Part shown: in pieces, positions 50,001 through 63,522 of the stretch
How positions within the stretch are numbered: the first letter of the stretch is position 1
Layout of the letters: each line of letters starts with the position of its first letter
The notes under the pieces: model-generated
The model's input: the letters and a program-made list of their open reading frames with translations, nothing else
Database searches by the model: none
What the model was told of the DNA's origin: nothing
Program-made: the position numbers and the translations under genes
NCBI GenBank assembly: GCA_022885665.1
Contig: JAGQDJ010000039.1
Span: forward strand, 357,953-421,952
From: Triops longicaudatus
Taxonomy: Eukaryota; Arthropoda; Branchiopoda; Notostraca; Triopsidae
DNA: 64,000 nucleotides
Direction: 5' to 3'

Positions 50001-53000
50001 CGTGTGGCAGTGCAGTACACAGTACTGGTTTGAATACTTGAAGCTTAAGTACCGTACTTAGCTTAAAGAAAGAAATCGAACGACCGTGTTCGAAACGTAC
50101 AGCAATAGGCTAAAATGCACATTCTTATCGTAAGAGCTACATTACTACGAAAATGTTTTGTTTCCAACCGAGAATATTCCAATTGCAGGAACTGGCCCCC
50201 TAAAACGGGGTACTTCTGAACACGTGGTGCTAGGCCAGCTACTGCTCCGCAACTACGTAACGTGACGCAACAAACGAAGTGTCATTAATTTGCGCCATGA
50301 ATAAGCTTTCTGAAGAAAGCAAAATGAATCCTTTGTTTTGAAAAGCCGGTTGAAAGCGGAAGAATTTTGTTGACAAATTTAGTTGTTCGTCTGATTATTG
50401 ACAACCACAAGGTAACTATGGAACTTAAAATCTTTATTCTTTGTGTAGTAGTAGAATATTGATCTGCCTTTAGTTCAGTAAACTCGCAAAAGAGCTACAA
50501 GTTTTTGTTTTCCAACTATGTCGTTGTTCAAAGTTTTCCCGCCAACTTGAACTTTTTCAGTGTAGTTTTGAACATGGGCTCGGAGCTTACAGTCTTGCAA
50601 TTTTGCGAACTTTTTCGTGCGGTTCACAAGTTTTTGCAGGAAAACCTCTTGCGAAGCGTTCTCACCAAATTTCTACACAAAATAATGAAACATAACCGCA
50701 AAACGAGGTAATCTGAACACGTGGGGTAAAATTTTTCAGATTCTCGCTACCGAAAGTCAACTAGGAGAGTTGGGGTTTCCAGTTTACCCGCGAAGATACT
50801 TCCTCGATCAGCTTTTCTGTTACCTAAATCAAAACGCAGGTAAAACTTTTTGCCCCCAGCCAACTTCGATGTTAGAATTACCCAGGGAACTTCAGTCCGT
50901 TTCCCGTGTTTGGCTTATGGCTGTTCCGAGGCTGGCGAGCGCTTTCTAGCTAGGGGAGCGAAGAGGGAGCGCGTCGGGTGCAAGGAAGACTCAACTTGCG
51001 AAGAAAACGCGTGAAAACTTTATATATATATATATATTTTTTTTAAAAAAAAAAGCCCTCCTTCAAAGTTGAAAAGACCGTATACATATACGACCAAAGC
51101 AGTAGTTGAAACATTAGGAAGCGCAAGCCAGTGCCAAAGTGTAAGGAAATATAAGTTTTAAGGAGTGAGAAACTGTTTTTCTTCCGACCACTTTTCATTC
51201 ATATTTTTTGCTAAAATAACCGAAGCCGCTTGCTTTAAAGAAAATGGTCAACAGTGTTAAATTGACTCACATTAAAGATACCAAGGTAAAATTGTCCGCT
51301 AAAGTGCTATTTTTGAATTTTGTGGAGCAATTTTGTGTTTGTGTTCGAAGTTGTACGCGTTGTGGGGTAACTTAGAACACCAAGTTTGAAAATACAATAC
51401 TCCCTTAGGCTTACAGTGAAGTCGAAAGTGAAACGTTTGTGCAACTGTGAAGAGCAATCTGCAGAGTGAACACATTATGTTTTGCTTTTATTCAAGTAGC
51501 CGGAATATAAAAAAAGGAAAATAAAAGGCCCTTTTTCGTTCGAAATTACCTCCTTTTACGGTACTTTTCTTTTATACACCCCATCGATTTTGTTTGTTTC
51601 ACAAGCGCCTCCAGTAGGTAAAAACTGCTTTAAGCTTACTAGTAATAATTCGTGCACTTAATCTGGGCCTAAAATTCAAATATTAAAAAAAATAAAATAA
51701 AAAAAGCTAATGCGTTCAACAAATAAGTCTACAAATAACTCCGCTAGCAAAGGCGGGAATATGAGACTGACTCATGTAAACAACAAATATGAATTATCCG
51801 AATCCCATCAGCATGTCACGCACATCCTAGCAATTAGTGCATTATTGGCGCAAGATGAAGGTATGAGGGCGCAAATAATAAAAACCAATTCCTGGACGTT
51901 CTCTCTCACTTCCTTGATCGAGCTCACTTTTGCAGGTAAACGGCCACCGGGATTTTGTATGCGCCAATTCTAAAACTGACAAAATCCTAAAATATAGATA
52001 TTGAGCACGAGTGTCTGAACTCTGTCCTTTTCACAAAACGTGGGTTGTTTCAAGAAAACGCACGAATTAATTAGAATTATCTTGACCAGGAACATAGAAA
52101 TATCTTATCAACACATAAAAATTCAGCTAATTCTTAAAATAAAGTTCTTCAGCTGGATTAATTTCGTGTATTAAGAATCACCGTTCCATCCAACAACATG
52201 TACAGCTTAATTCATGAACGCCGAAAACTCATAAAAATGTGCAAAAAAGAGCACGTCATTTGGGAAACATATTGCAGCTCAAGAAATAATAAAAACGCGA
52301 CGCGACACAGTTCGTCTTTGAACAACGAATTTAGGGGGGGGGGGGGAATGCGCATAAGGATGGTTAACACTCTATTGACACAATTCAAAGGTTTCAAATC
52401 AAACTCGCCATTTCTTCTTAAGTGTCAATGTATTCAGCGTCTCAAATCACTTTCATACTATTAAGGGTTAAAAAATCGAAAAGGTGGTCAACTCAAACCA
52501 AATTCAGTTAATACAAAACAACCGCAAGCCAAGCAAGGCTAAGTAAGTTTCATCCTACTATGCTTCTCATCATATTTGCAAAAATTTCGTGGATTTACTC
52601 ATCAAGTAGGAATGACGTTAGTAGTTTTTCTCACCGCAATGCCAACACATGAACCACTGAACTAATTACATTTCTTTTCACAACCAGGTTATGGTGCCTT
52701 TTCACCTCGGAGTGCCGTTGGTCAGATCCTGGCTCTCTTTTACTCTGCCTTGGGTATTCCGCTCTTCCTAGCTTTCCTGGCGCTAGTAGGCGGAGCGTGG
52801 TCACGCCCTTTACGCCGCTTACTGCAGTTCAAAGTCACTTGCTGCCCCTGGCCGCCATTACCCCTCCGGCCGCGTCGTTCGCCGCCAATTAAGAAGCCGT
52901 TGGATTTGTACCGTCTGCGGGAGCTTACCTCTTTATCTTCTTGTGGAACTCCCGACACGCCCCTCAATCCTTACAACTCATCCTCCTTCTGCAGTAGATT

Positions 53001-53403
53001 ACCTGCAGCACCGCCATCTTCAGACAGCAAATGGCCTGCCGCCATTCTGAGCTTCTTAATCTTAATCCTGTACTTGACAGCAGGGAGTTGCTTATTTACT
53101 TTCGTAGCCACACCCGCCCGTACGGGTGATTCGAACTTTTTTAACGGGGAGACCTTGTCCTTTCTGGATGGGTTTTACCTCAGTTTTTCATTGTTGACCA
53201 CTATCGGCTTTGGCACTTTCCTGGCCGGAGCCGAGGACGGGTGGGCCAGCGCCTCTTCGACGTTTATGGCCCTCGTGTCCGTGTACATCTTACTGGGCAT
53301 GGCCCTTATTTCGACGTGCTTTGCACTGTTGACGGACGACGAACCATCCCAGACGTCGGTGGCCAGTTTGACCAACCTGATGATGAATAGTCCCAACTCC
53401 TGA
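47066..53403 (+). CDS. Two-pore-domain potassium channel, K2P-B
   Basis: Two coding exons, 47066-47549 and 52688-53403 (TGA 53401-53403), total 1200 bases or 399 residues. The frame is open a further ten codons upstream to the acceptor at 47035, so an upstream coding exon is possible. The order is a Cys/His-rich N-terminus, M1 (VCLWLLLYLCLGAVMFMLLEG), the extracellular cap with NWT, pore 1 (STIG|YGAF) split by a phase-1 intron of 5138 bp, M2, a Pro/Arg-rich cytosolic loop, M3 (LSFLILILYLTAGSCLFTFV), pore 2 (TTIGFGTF) and M4. The cap block (RLW...EELNILYRDNWTAL) closely matches the K2P-A gene 20 kb upstream on the same strand, so the pair is probably a tandem duplication. Both filters lack the usual Asn, His or Asp after GYG/GFG. 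The frame stays open beyond the TGA (next entry). Confidence 0.87.
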
Positions 53404-53691
53404 CAACGCGCCGCATCACATTCCGGCTTCGAGCTGTCGGATTGTGATGCGAAGCGGCGTGCCGCCAAAGCCAACCTATCGACACTCACCACAGAGACAT
53501 CCTTCATTGACCAGCGTTATGTACCACCCCCGCAAGCGGCAGTGGCTTTAGCCACCCCTTTGCTCAAACATACACCTTTATCTCCCCATGACGGCTCGCT
53601 CTTGGTCAATAATCACTCACCCGTGCCGGCTGCCAATACCAGTACCCTACCTAAAAAAGTGACATTTGATGAGACTAATGCGGCCCGGTAA
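53404..53691 (+). other. In-frame open extension after the K2P-B TGA
   Basis: Directly after TGA 53401-53403 the same frame runs 95 codons (53404-53688) to TAA 53689-53691. The reading is Ser/Thr/Pro/Ala-rich, as channel tails often are, and ends KKVTFDETNAAR. The base after the stop is C (TGA-C), the context known to be leakiest in animals, though the strong CTA context is not present (here CAA). A CGA-to-TGA change or sequencing error would explain the same pattern. One other frame is also open for about 50 codons here, so openness alone is not proof. Confidence 0.45.
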
Positions 53692-53703
53692 CCTTTCTGG
53701 TAA

Positions 53704-53709
53704 AATAAA
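53704..53709 (+). terminator. Possible poly(A) signal of K2P-B
   Basis: AATAAA begins 13 bases after the TAA that closes the extended frame and 301 bases after the TGA. It is the first canonical hexamer I saw after the channel gene. Confidence 0.4.
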
Positions 53710-55933
53710 TGGACAAAACTAAAAGAAAAACTGGTGGAATCCCTGTGTAAGAATTTGTGCATGCTTTGTACAGAAATGAAACCTAAAGAAACTGGAGATT
53801 TAGGAATGATTGAAAAGTAAATAGAGATTCTTTTCCTACCTAACGCACTTTATACTTTTTATTTATTTACCTTTTTTAGTGAAGCCATACAAAGTTCACT
53901 GAAGAATTCACTACAGTAATCTCCCTAGCTTGGTGACAGCAGCACATAGAGATTTACGAACTGTGCAAAGACTACAGGCTTCAAAGTCACTCGCTCGGGC
54001 ACTAAAGAATGACAACACGATAAATTGGGTGGTGAATTAGGAACACTCTTATTTGGGCTTTCTTTGCCGGGTTCAAACTTCGCTCACGAAATTTGTCACG
54101 ACGTAGAATTATGTGACGCATACACAGTAAATAAAGCTTTAGTAATAAAATAAAATGTAAACATAATGTAATTAAATACCTTCTTCCCATAAACACGAAA
54201 GTGGAAGGGCGAAATCGTACTTTTTTTTAAAAAAAAAGTAGACCTATTTTACGACCATAGAGTATACTCTGTGATCAAAACAACCGTGGCAATCGTGATG
54301 AATTCCAGAGATTGCAAATTTATGTAACTTCGAGCTTCGCAATTTAAGTCCATTATATGGATGAATAACATCTTTTGGATGAATAACACAGGGATATTTT
54401 GGGAACGATTTCTCAAGGAGGATCACACATCTTTAAAAACTTTTGTGACAGTAAAGTTATCCTATTTATTGCAAATGAAGCTTAGTTGCGAGATTTTTAA
54501 GAACGTTTTCGTAAATTTGCTGCGCTTCGGAAAATTTTTAGATGTTTTAAATAAAGAGTCAATATTTTCACAATCACATGTCGTTCGTATAGCCTATATT
54601 AAAGCAATTTTTAGCGCAGAAGTCTCTACAATTTTCAAACCTTTTTGACGGAATCGACCCCAAAAGTGTCAAGAGTGTTAGCCAAGCTTCTGAAACTTTC
54701 GTGATCGATCTTGTCAAAACGGTTTGAGTGATTTTAAAGTTATTCGTGTCAAAAATGTTACCTTTCATGATGCGTGACCTGCAAGCTTTGATTTATTTTT
54801 CTTTAAAAAAAAAAACTGGACAAATTTTCGGATTACAGCTAATTGACGAAAACAGGTTTTTAAAAACTATAAGCATGCGTGTTCTACAATATTTAGCATA
54901 GCGTTAGTGACAAAAGATTCTACGAATATCACAAATATTAAAACGTCTTAACAAAATACCTTTTACGGACCCTACAAGATTCCAACATTTGTTCCAGAGT
55001 GATTACTTTTGCGACATTGACTGTTCTTGGCACTTTGATCCCAATTTCGCCACTTTGGCCTCCGTTCTTAAGGTGATTACAAATTTTTGAGATGAAATTA
55101 GAGGAAACTCGGGTCAATAGTAAAATTTTGCGCTTTGTCAGTTTTTGCTCGTGCCATGAACTTAACTAGCACCTGAATGTATAGCCACTAGTTGCAGGTG
55201 TATCTCTGCTCTCTGTTAAGCCATTTTATGCTTCTTAAAAACTCAAAATAAGCTTAAACTAGCCTTCAAACTAGGAGGCCCTCGTTTGTTACTACCGTCT
55301 CACCCATTGAGTCAAAAGTAACATCGTGTTAAGCGTGCGTTTTCCCGTAAGAAACTTTACCAACCAAATTCTTAATGATCCACTAAACGTCTCGTAACGA
55401 AAGTTGCAGTCCTGAGAAATATTGGAACATTTTAGCTTAATCTCCGTTAAGAAATACTATACTTTAAGAGAGATTACATAAATAAACAGAAAAATGCAAC
55501 GCGTTCTCGAGGCGCCGTTTCCAAACGCCAGGCTATGACAACATTCTATGGATAAACAGTGCATTTTGTTTTTGCAGAGTACAGATGTTGTTTATCGTAA
55601 CCATTTACAGCTCTTTAGCGTACTTAAGTTAAGACAACCGTTTTCCTTTTTCTATGATGTATTTTCTTACACCTGACGGTTCTGAACTCCAAAACAAGCT
55701 ACATCGTGCAGCGTTGCCATCTTTCGCGGCAAGTGTCCTACGATCGAGACATCGGCTGTTACCGTCGCTTCGACGCGTGTCCTGGGATTTCTACGTCACC
55801 TGTAAAAATAAACATGGGAATGTGGTGTCTGAGCTTTTCACATACTATACGGTACCATCGAGTGTGCTCAAGAAATATTTTGTAAAAATTTTGGTAGTCT
55901 ATAGTGAACGCAACGAGGGAATACACGCCACCC

Positions 55934-56606
<673 letters not shown>

Positions 56607-59600
56607 AAGTAGCGAATTTAGACATGATTGAATATCTTAATTCTCAATCATTCTACATTTGACTTTTGTTAAGTGTGCCCAGCGGTATGGGGCATTACTA
56701 GGATTTTTTACAGCCACAAAAACGTTGTGTTCAAAGTTATGACTTTTCGTACTTTCGTGTCACGTTACTTTTGACCCGAGTCTCCTCTACAATAATCCTC
56801 AATAAAAATGACTCAAACAAACTCCCGTGTAGCTAAAGCCATGGCAGTTGCGCGAGGCACGTCCTGCTCCAAGCTCTTTCAGACGCTTTTGACCCGCAAC
56901 CCCAAGCTTTTCACAGGTGGCGTGCAGTTAGCATAAAGTAGGTTTGTTTGGGTCGTTTTTGTTGAGAAGTATTGTACATTTCTTTGTACTAAGACAGCGA
57001 AGACGACAGTGCATCGCAAGTGGGATGTCGGTTGACTTTTTGACTTTTGACGTTGTCTACTTGTTAAATTCATTATTACACTTAAATACTTGGTTTTGCC
57101 ACTTTCACAGTAGTTGGTCGTAAGTGAAAATCCACACTTCAGTGGAGAAAAAAGAAGAAGAAATAGACTGTAGTGACGTGGTAACAGTTCGGGAACCTCG
57201 GTTTGGGAAAAAATACATCCATAAGCCTACATTCCTACATATTGTGCTATCATGTAAAATTATACCCGAAAGAAATCATTAAAAATATGTTGCATTCCTT
57301 GCAATTAATGTACTTTTCGTCAGTCAAAGTAATCCGACACGTTTCGTGAGTTACTAGATCTTAAGCACTGCAAAACGTTTTGCACAGCTTTTGGGTTGGA
57401 CCATGACCATGCTCCAAACTCAGATTGTGCGCAAGAAAATGGAAATCTAAAGATGCAACGTTGTCTAGATTTGTGGAAGATGTTACAATGTCGCTTTCAA
57501 TTTTTGCCCAATACTTCCACCTGTGTTTGGATAATTAGGATGTTAGCTCGATCATTTTTTTAAAAATTGAGCACAAAAGTGTTTTCTCTGCAAAATTAAC
57601 TACTTGTTACGCGTACAATGTCAATCATACCGCCCTAAATGTATTTCTCGATTCCAGTATTTCATGTATAGTGGACGAGCTTTAATCACGTGCTCAAATT
57701 GGGACCCAAATGCTGACCAGACAATATCCTAAATATTGTACTACCTCACAAAAGACTAATAAACGAATAAACAACGCTACATCCAAGAAATTCTTGCGCG
57801 GAAATTTTTCGGAAAATGATGTTGTGTTGTCTTTTTGTTTGTATCTTCTATCTTTCTAAACCCCTTCCTTCTTCTCTTCTATTTTTCTATTTTTTCTTCT
57901 CTTACTTACCCCCTCCTTAAGTTTCTTCTATTTTCCCCTGATCTTTTATATGTCTGTTTCCTTTTCTCTTCAACATTTCTGTTTTCCTTTCTTTCTCTTT
58001 CTCCTTTTTATTTCCTTACTCTTCTTTCCAGTTCTTGTGCAAAGCTCTTTCAATCTTCATTTTTACTTATTTTTTCATTTCCAATCTTCACATTTTTCTA
58101 CAACACTACAGCTATCTGTTGACCTAATGTGTACTGTACGCTGACGCCTCCCAACCTCGACTTTCCCAACTTACTCAACATTGCAATCTGTCAGTTTTGT
58201 TATAGGTCTACTTAGTACATTGGCAAAAAGAATCTAAGATGAATGAAAATGATGTCTCCATGCGAATTAACTACTGTTTTCCTCCTGTTCAAGACGGCTA
58301 CTATCTTTTAGAATGAAACACTAATGACACTAAGCTAAAAAAATAAAATGAGCTCTGACAAGTTGTAATAAGCTGAATTAAAAAAATAAAGAATACGTTA
58401 ATGTAATGAACGAAAATAAGTACACAAATTTAATTATTAAAATTAAAGAAGTTGGCAATAACTACGGTGCAAAATTACAAAAGAATAAGTAAATAACTGA
58501 CTGCAGAATAGGCAAAAGGACATTAAGGTATAGAGGTGAGCCTTAAACTACATAATTTGGACAATAAAAATTGACAGCTGGTTTTGGGAAGTGAATGTAA
58601 TGTAGACATAGATTGTCTTGTGTTACTCCTCCCTGTCTGTCAGGAGTATTCTTAATCCTGGCGTTAAGAACAAAGTGCTCTACTCGAGTCTGAATGGAAA
58701 ACTTCAAACAAAAGACGGAAACGTAGTCTAGATTGCGTCTCTAATCCCTAGCTGACGAAGCGTATTAAAACGTCGAGAGTAAAATATGAAAGATTTACGG
58801 CTTACCCTATTCTACGCGTCTTTATGAACGAATCGTTCATATAAGTTCCACACCCACACTTGGCCGGAATGCACTCGCATTGGCTACCGTAACGACTAAC
58901 CGCGTGAAACTTTAAAGCTTACATAAAAAGGAAAAAATCAATGTTTTTTTTTCATAATATACCGAAAGACTCACCCTGCAACTAATAACTCTGCAATAAC
59001 GTTATGTCAATTTGTATATTTCTGTCCATGAAATCCAGAAGTGAAATACAATAGTAGCAACTAAAATGAGTTTTCTTACATTTCGTATTTCTTTTATCAT
59101 GGTGGACACTTAAATACTTAATGAAAAAAGTCGCTCAAACAAAATAAGGGTTAACCGGCGAGACCATATACAATTAAGCAGTCTGAACAGAATAAACTTG
59201 AACTCGGTAAGGCTCCAATGGTGATCAATGGTATGTATTTCAGCGAAATATACGTTAGTTCCACAAAGACCGAAACGTAGCTTACGCACAACTACGACGT
59301 AAAAGCAAAGTCTCACTGCAGTAATGTCTTTCATGGCAAGAAACAAGTAATTTACTACAATTCTGTCTAGTTCCCAAGGACTCAAACAAACCTATTGACT
59401 CTTAAGCCTAGCTTACAAGACAAGAAACCGGCCAATAAAGTATAATAGAAGAAAAACGCACCGAGCTTTCAAGGGAAAAAATGGACACAATGAAGTTATG
59501 AGAACCCACTCTCTTTATCTTTTTACTCTCGGTCTGGTGGATAAAGTGGATCAAAAACAAAAGCGTGTTTAATAAAAAAAAAAAGAATTTAAGATTTTCT

Positions 59601-62600
59601 GGACTTTTCCCTCTCTTTTTTTTCTGTTCAGTAGCTAAGATATACAAGTATCTCTTGCTACCAGACCATCCATAAAGCGTGAACCACTCGACAGGTATGA
59701 CAATTCCAAGAGCTGCGACTTTTTCCCTTTGCCCATGGCTGAAAACAATGTCATAGAAAGAAACCTGTAAGTATGAAAATGCGACTAAACGTACAAAGAG
59801 AGGTTGAATTATTCCAACAGAGTAAAGCTATGGCCTTGCTATATACATGTTCGTATATCTGCCACGTTGACTAGTGAAAGGGTACATCTTGCGTTGGTAT
59901 GTAATCGATACTCCCGCCAACGGCTTGCAAGTTTCTTACAAGCGATAGAAATATGTGAAGAAGGGAGGGAGAAACTTATCCTCACGCCTGGAAGGCAAAT
60001 GCGTGTCGTTTGACTAAGCCTTCTACACGCACAGAACTCATATTAATCTATAAAGCCTGGGAAAATATCCTTACTCTAGCACGGTGGCACAATTGTCGAC
60101 GATCAGGCAGAAATGTGACAGCTAGTCGCAGGAGGAGCAAAGGTCACACAGACACATACTGCTGCTTTTCCATAGGCTTTTGGGCTGTTGCTTGGCGAAG
60201 GAAACGGATCGAAAAATCATAATATTGTCTCAGCATTTGCATACGACGTGTGTACAAGCTCCAATATTGCTTGCACCGAAAAGCTTCATATGCCAACAGA
60301 TGGGTGCCCTTCCCAAACAAAAAGCCCTCTTCAAAGAGAAAGAGCGGAAACATAACAAAGCAAAGGCTGTACAAGACGTCTTCCCTTTGTTTGCCCTGCA
60401 CAACAATTCCAACTTTTCTTCTTTAAGTCAATAAAAGCATTCCACGCCTTGTAGGAGATCTAAAGCAATGCGAAAAGCTAGCCAGATTATTTTTATTTCT
60501 CTTTTTTTTCTGAAAAATGAAATAAAAGGAAGAACTGTCCTAAACGGATTAGAGCACTTCGGAGGATGTGCGGCTTGCTAAGCAGGTTACATTAGCTGAC
60601 GTTTCAGTCATCCGTTAATGACCTATTCACCGCACGCTTAACCATGCAGCTATGAAGTCCCCAGGGCATATCTGAATCCTGGAGTATACATAACTCCCAG
60701 GTGACGGTGTGTATCTACAATCTAAGCTAGTACACAAACCACAATCAAGACACCTAGTAATGAGGTGACATAATTCCAAATCCTCAGTTAAGATTAGGTA
60801 ACGTTACAATTATATTCTCGTTCTTTATACAGAGCAATATCCAAGTTAATTCCCTTTAAGATACGTTCATAGTGTTTATTTCTAATCAATCCCACAGGTA
60901 TGCCGCTGAGAAAAGTAAAGGAGAAAGTCTTGAAAACCCGCCCAGGATGGTCACTCTTGTGCATACCTATTACCGTCACCGGAATATCAATGGCGTATCA
61001 AGCAAGACCAAGCTTATTTAAAATAAGGTTAGGCCGTCGCATGGAGGGAGAGGCAGATGGCGTAGAACCCTGACGTCATAGGCATCCTTTTTTCCGAACC
61101 GGACGGTGCTAGTGAGTAACACGTGTTTTGTGCTCCTCCTTGACAGAGGATATTTTTATTAAATATACGTTTGTCATATTCGTAAAGTTTGAAGGCTTTA
61201 CTCACATTTCATTTCTTTCAGTTACCTTTCATTTTCGTCAATTTATATTAGCTTATAGATCACAACAGCCGATTTAAAACATTTTGAATATTAACTCAGT
61301 AGAAAGACATTTCCAGTCAAAATCATGTTTTGTTGAGGTATATGGCGTACCCTTCTTTCTATTGCTTACACTGTTGTTTTTTCTTTCCTATTTTTCTTTT
61401 ATCTTTTTTAACGTTTTGAGCGTTTCTAACCAACGGCGCCTTTCCCTAAAGGAAATTTCATTGTTAATACACGGAAATTACATGACACGGATTGCGAGTT
61501 TTAACATGTATTGAATTCTGCGAAATAGGCAAACGGTATAGTACTTGTATGTGCTAAAATCAAATTTCTGGTCAGAATTTAACATTTACGATGACTGGTA
61601 ATCGCTGTTGAAGGCCTTCTCCGTGATTGGCTACATTCCAGTTACGTTGCCCTCTGGAAATTCAAGCGCTAGCGCCAAGACGGCCTAACTTTCTTTGAAA
61701 TAACCCTGAAAGCAGGCCACCTTTATCCTAGTGACAGACTTAACATTCCCAAGGTTTATCAAAACCTTGATCCTGCGCGAGGTTTCGTAAGACCTCCTTT
61801 ATTTTCCTCAGTGGCACACATGGTGGATAAGCAGGTGAAACACACTTTTAGAATGAAGCATATAGGGAAGAAAACAATGGCATTACTTCTCATAGAAGTT
61901 ATTACTTCTCATAGAAACTACGTAGATATTTACCATAGAAACTGGTACGTTGAATACATTTGTGGTGTTTAACTACCGTTCTAAATGTCTTGCTCTTAAT
62001 TGCTGAATGAATTGCTGTTTCATTTATGCCTATAATTCGAAGAAAAAGCACACCATGCAGACGATACGATGGACTAAACATTTTATTACCTGGAAGTGTA
62101 GAAGAGGGAATCGGTAAATCAAACACGGTCGTGGGCTGTTATTATTCTTCAAGCATAACGTAGTCTGATGGCTAATGATTATGTGTTTCAAATGATGTGA
62201 TCGTCATTTCTTTTCATTAACTACCTCAGGCGTTATCTAGGGTGAGACAAAGGAACTAGCTGAAAGCGGTAGTCACAGTGTGAACTACTTCAGAACGGTC
62301 GTATCGGCTTTTATGGCTTTTCATCCGTTTCTCTGCCAGATGCTGCCCGGACAGTTGCGTTCCACTGGCAGCTGACCAAAGGTGACAGGAAAAGAAGGAA
62401 CGCCGTTCTGACTAAGACGCCCGTGCCGAAGCGTTGACTAAAATGCACGTTTGGTACCCGTTTCCTGGGAGAATAATTACGTTAAATAATAATCAAAAAA
62501 TTATAAAGAGTGATATCTGGAGAGAAATATATCACCTAAATACTAAGCAAAGCAGACATAATAAAATGAATGAATACCGAAGAATTGTGTCAACTGGCGG

Positions 62601-62663
62601 TTGTAGCAGAACAGAGAGGACGCGGCAAGGGAAGAAACAAGGATGTGGTATCTTATAAGATTG

Positions 62664-62956
62664 TGTAGAATTAGTTCTAATATTATATAGAGTAAAAGGA
62701 TATTACCTTTTACCAATCATGTTGTTGTTGGTCTGTTTAAAGTCGCAACTGTGCCATCTAACGGGCACATTATCGACTTTTTCTGACCGTTTAATTTTTC
62801 TGATGATTGGTAAAAAGGTAATTTCCTTTTACTCTACATAATATTAGATCTAATCCTACATTTTAACAATAAATCAGAAATATTAAACGGTCAGAAATAG
62901 TCGATAATGTACCCGTTAGATGGCACAGTTGCGACTTAAAACAGACCAACAACATC
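62664..62956. mobile_element. Interleaved inverted-repeat element (R-A-R'-A')
   Basis: Segment R (62664-62720) has its reverse complement at R' (62803-62860), about 58 bases with roughly five differences. Segment A (about 62721-62799), between them, has its reverse complement at A' (about 62881-62956) to the right of R', about 76 bases with only a few differences. R-A-R' alone would be a 197-bp MITE-like element with about 58-bp terminal inverted repeats. A' is an extra inverted copy of its interior. No coding sequence is present. Confidence 0.7.
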
Positions 62957-63522
62957 AAATGAATGAATAGATTATCTCGTTAACTCATATATATAAACTT
63001 GAATACCTCACAGTTGTATTATCCACGAGAAAGTAGTGCAATTTCTGAAAATTCTGGACTAGAAAGTAACTTAACTCCGTTATTAGGCAAATTTTAAAAA
63101 AGAGACTCAAGTGAATGCAAAAAAAAAAAAAAATTCCATAAGTTGAAAACTATAATAATATGCAATAAACCGGTTTGGATATGACGATGGTAGTTTGTCC
63201 TTGGGAAGTTTTTGAAAAGTTTTAGTCAGCATTGGGATTACCTGCGACGCAGATCCAATCTTCGCAAAATAGTTTAAGTTAGCTTTAAACATTTGCAAAC
63301 GCACGATTGCGTTAAATTAATTATCTCACAGCAACTTTTAGAATTGACTTCAAAAGTAGAGCGTGAATGAACCATACCTCAGCGCTACTTCAGCGAAACT
63401 TTAAGAAAAAACGAGAAGAAAGTAATTAAAACGAAGTGCTACGTTTCTTTCAGAAGTATTGTACAAAGGGATGGGAAGGTAGTAAATTGGCTGAAGAGAA
63501 TAAAGCGATCTGCAATAAAAAT

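Noticed and set aside
57835..58144. Open frames in a pyrimidine-rich tract giving Phe/Ser/Leu-rich proteins
   Set aside because: The composition is explained by the CT-rich strand, and two frames are open at once.
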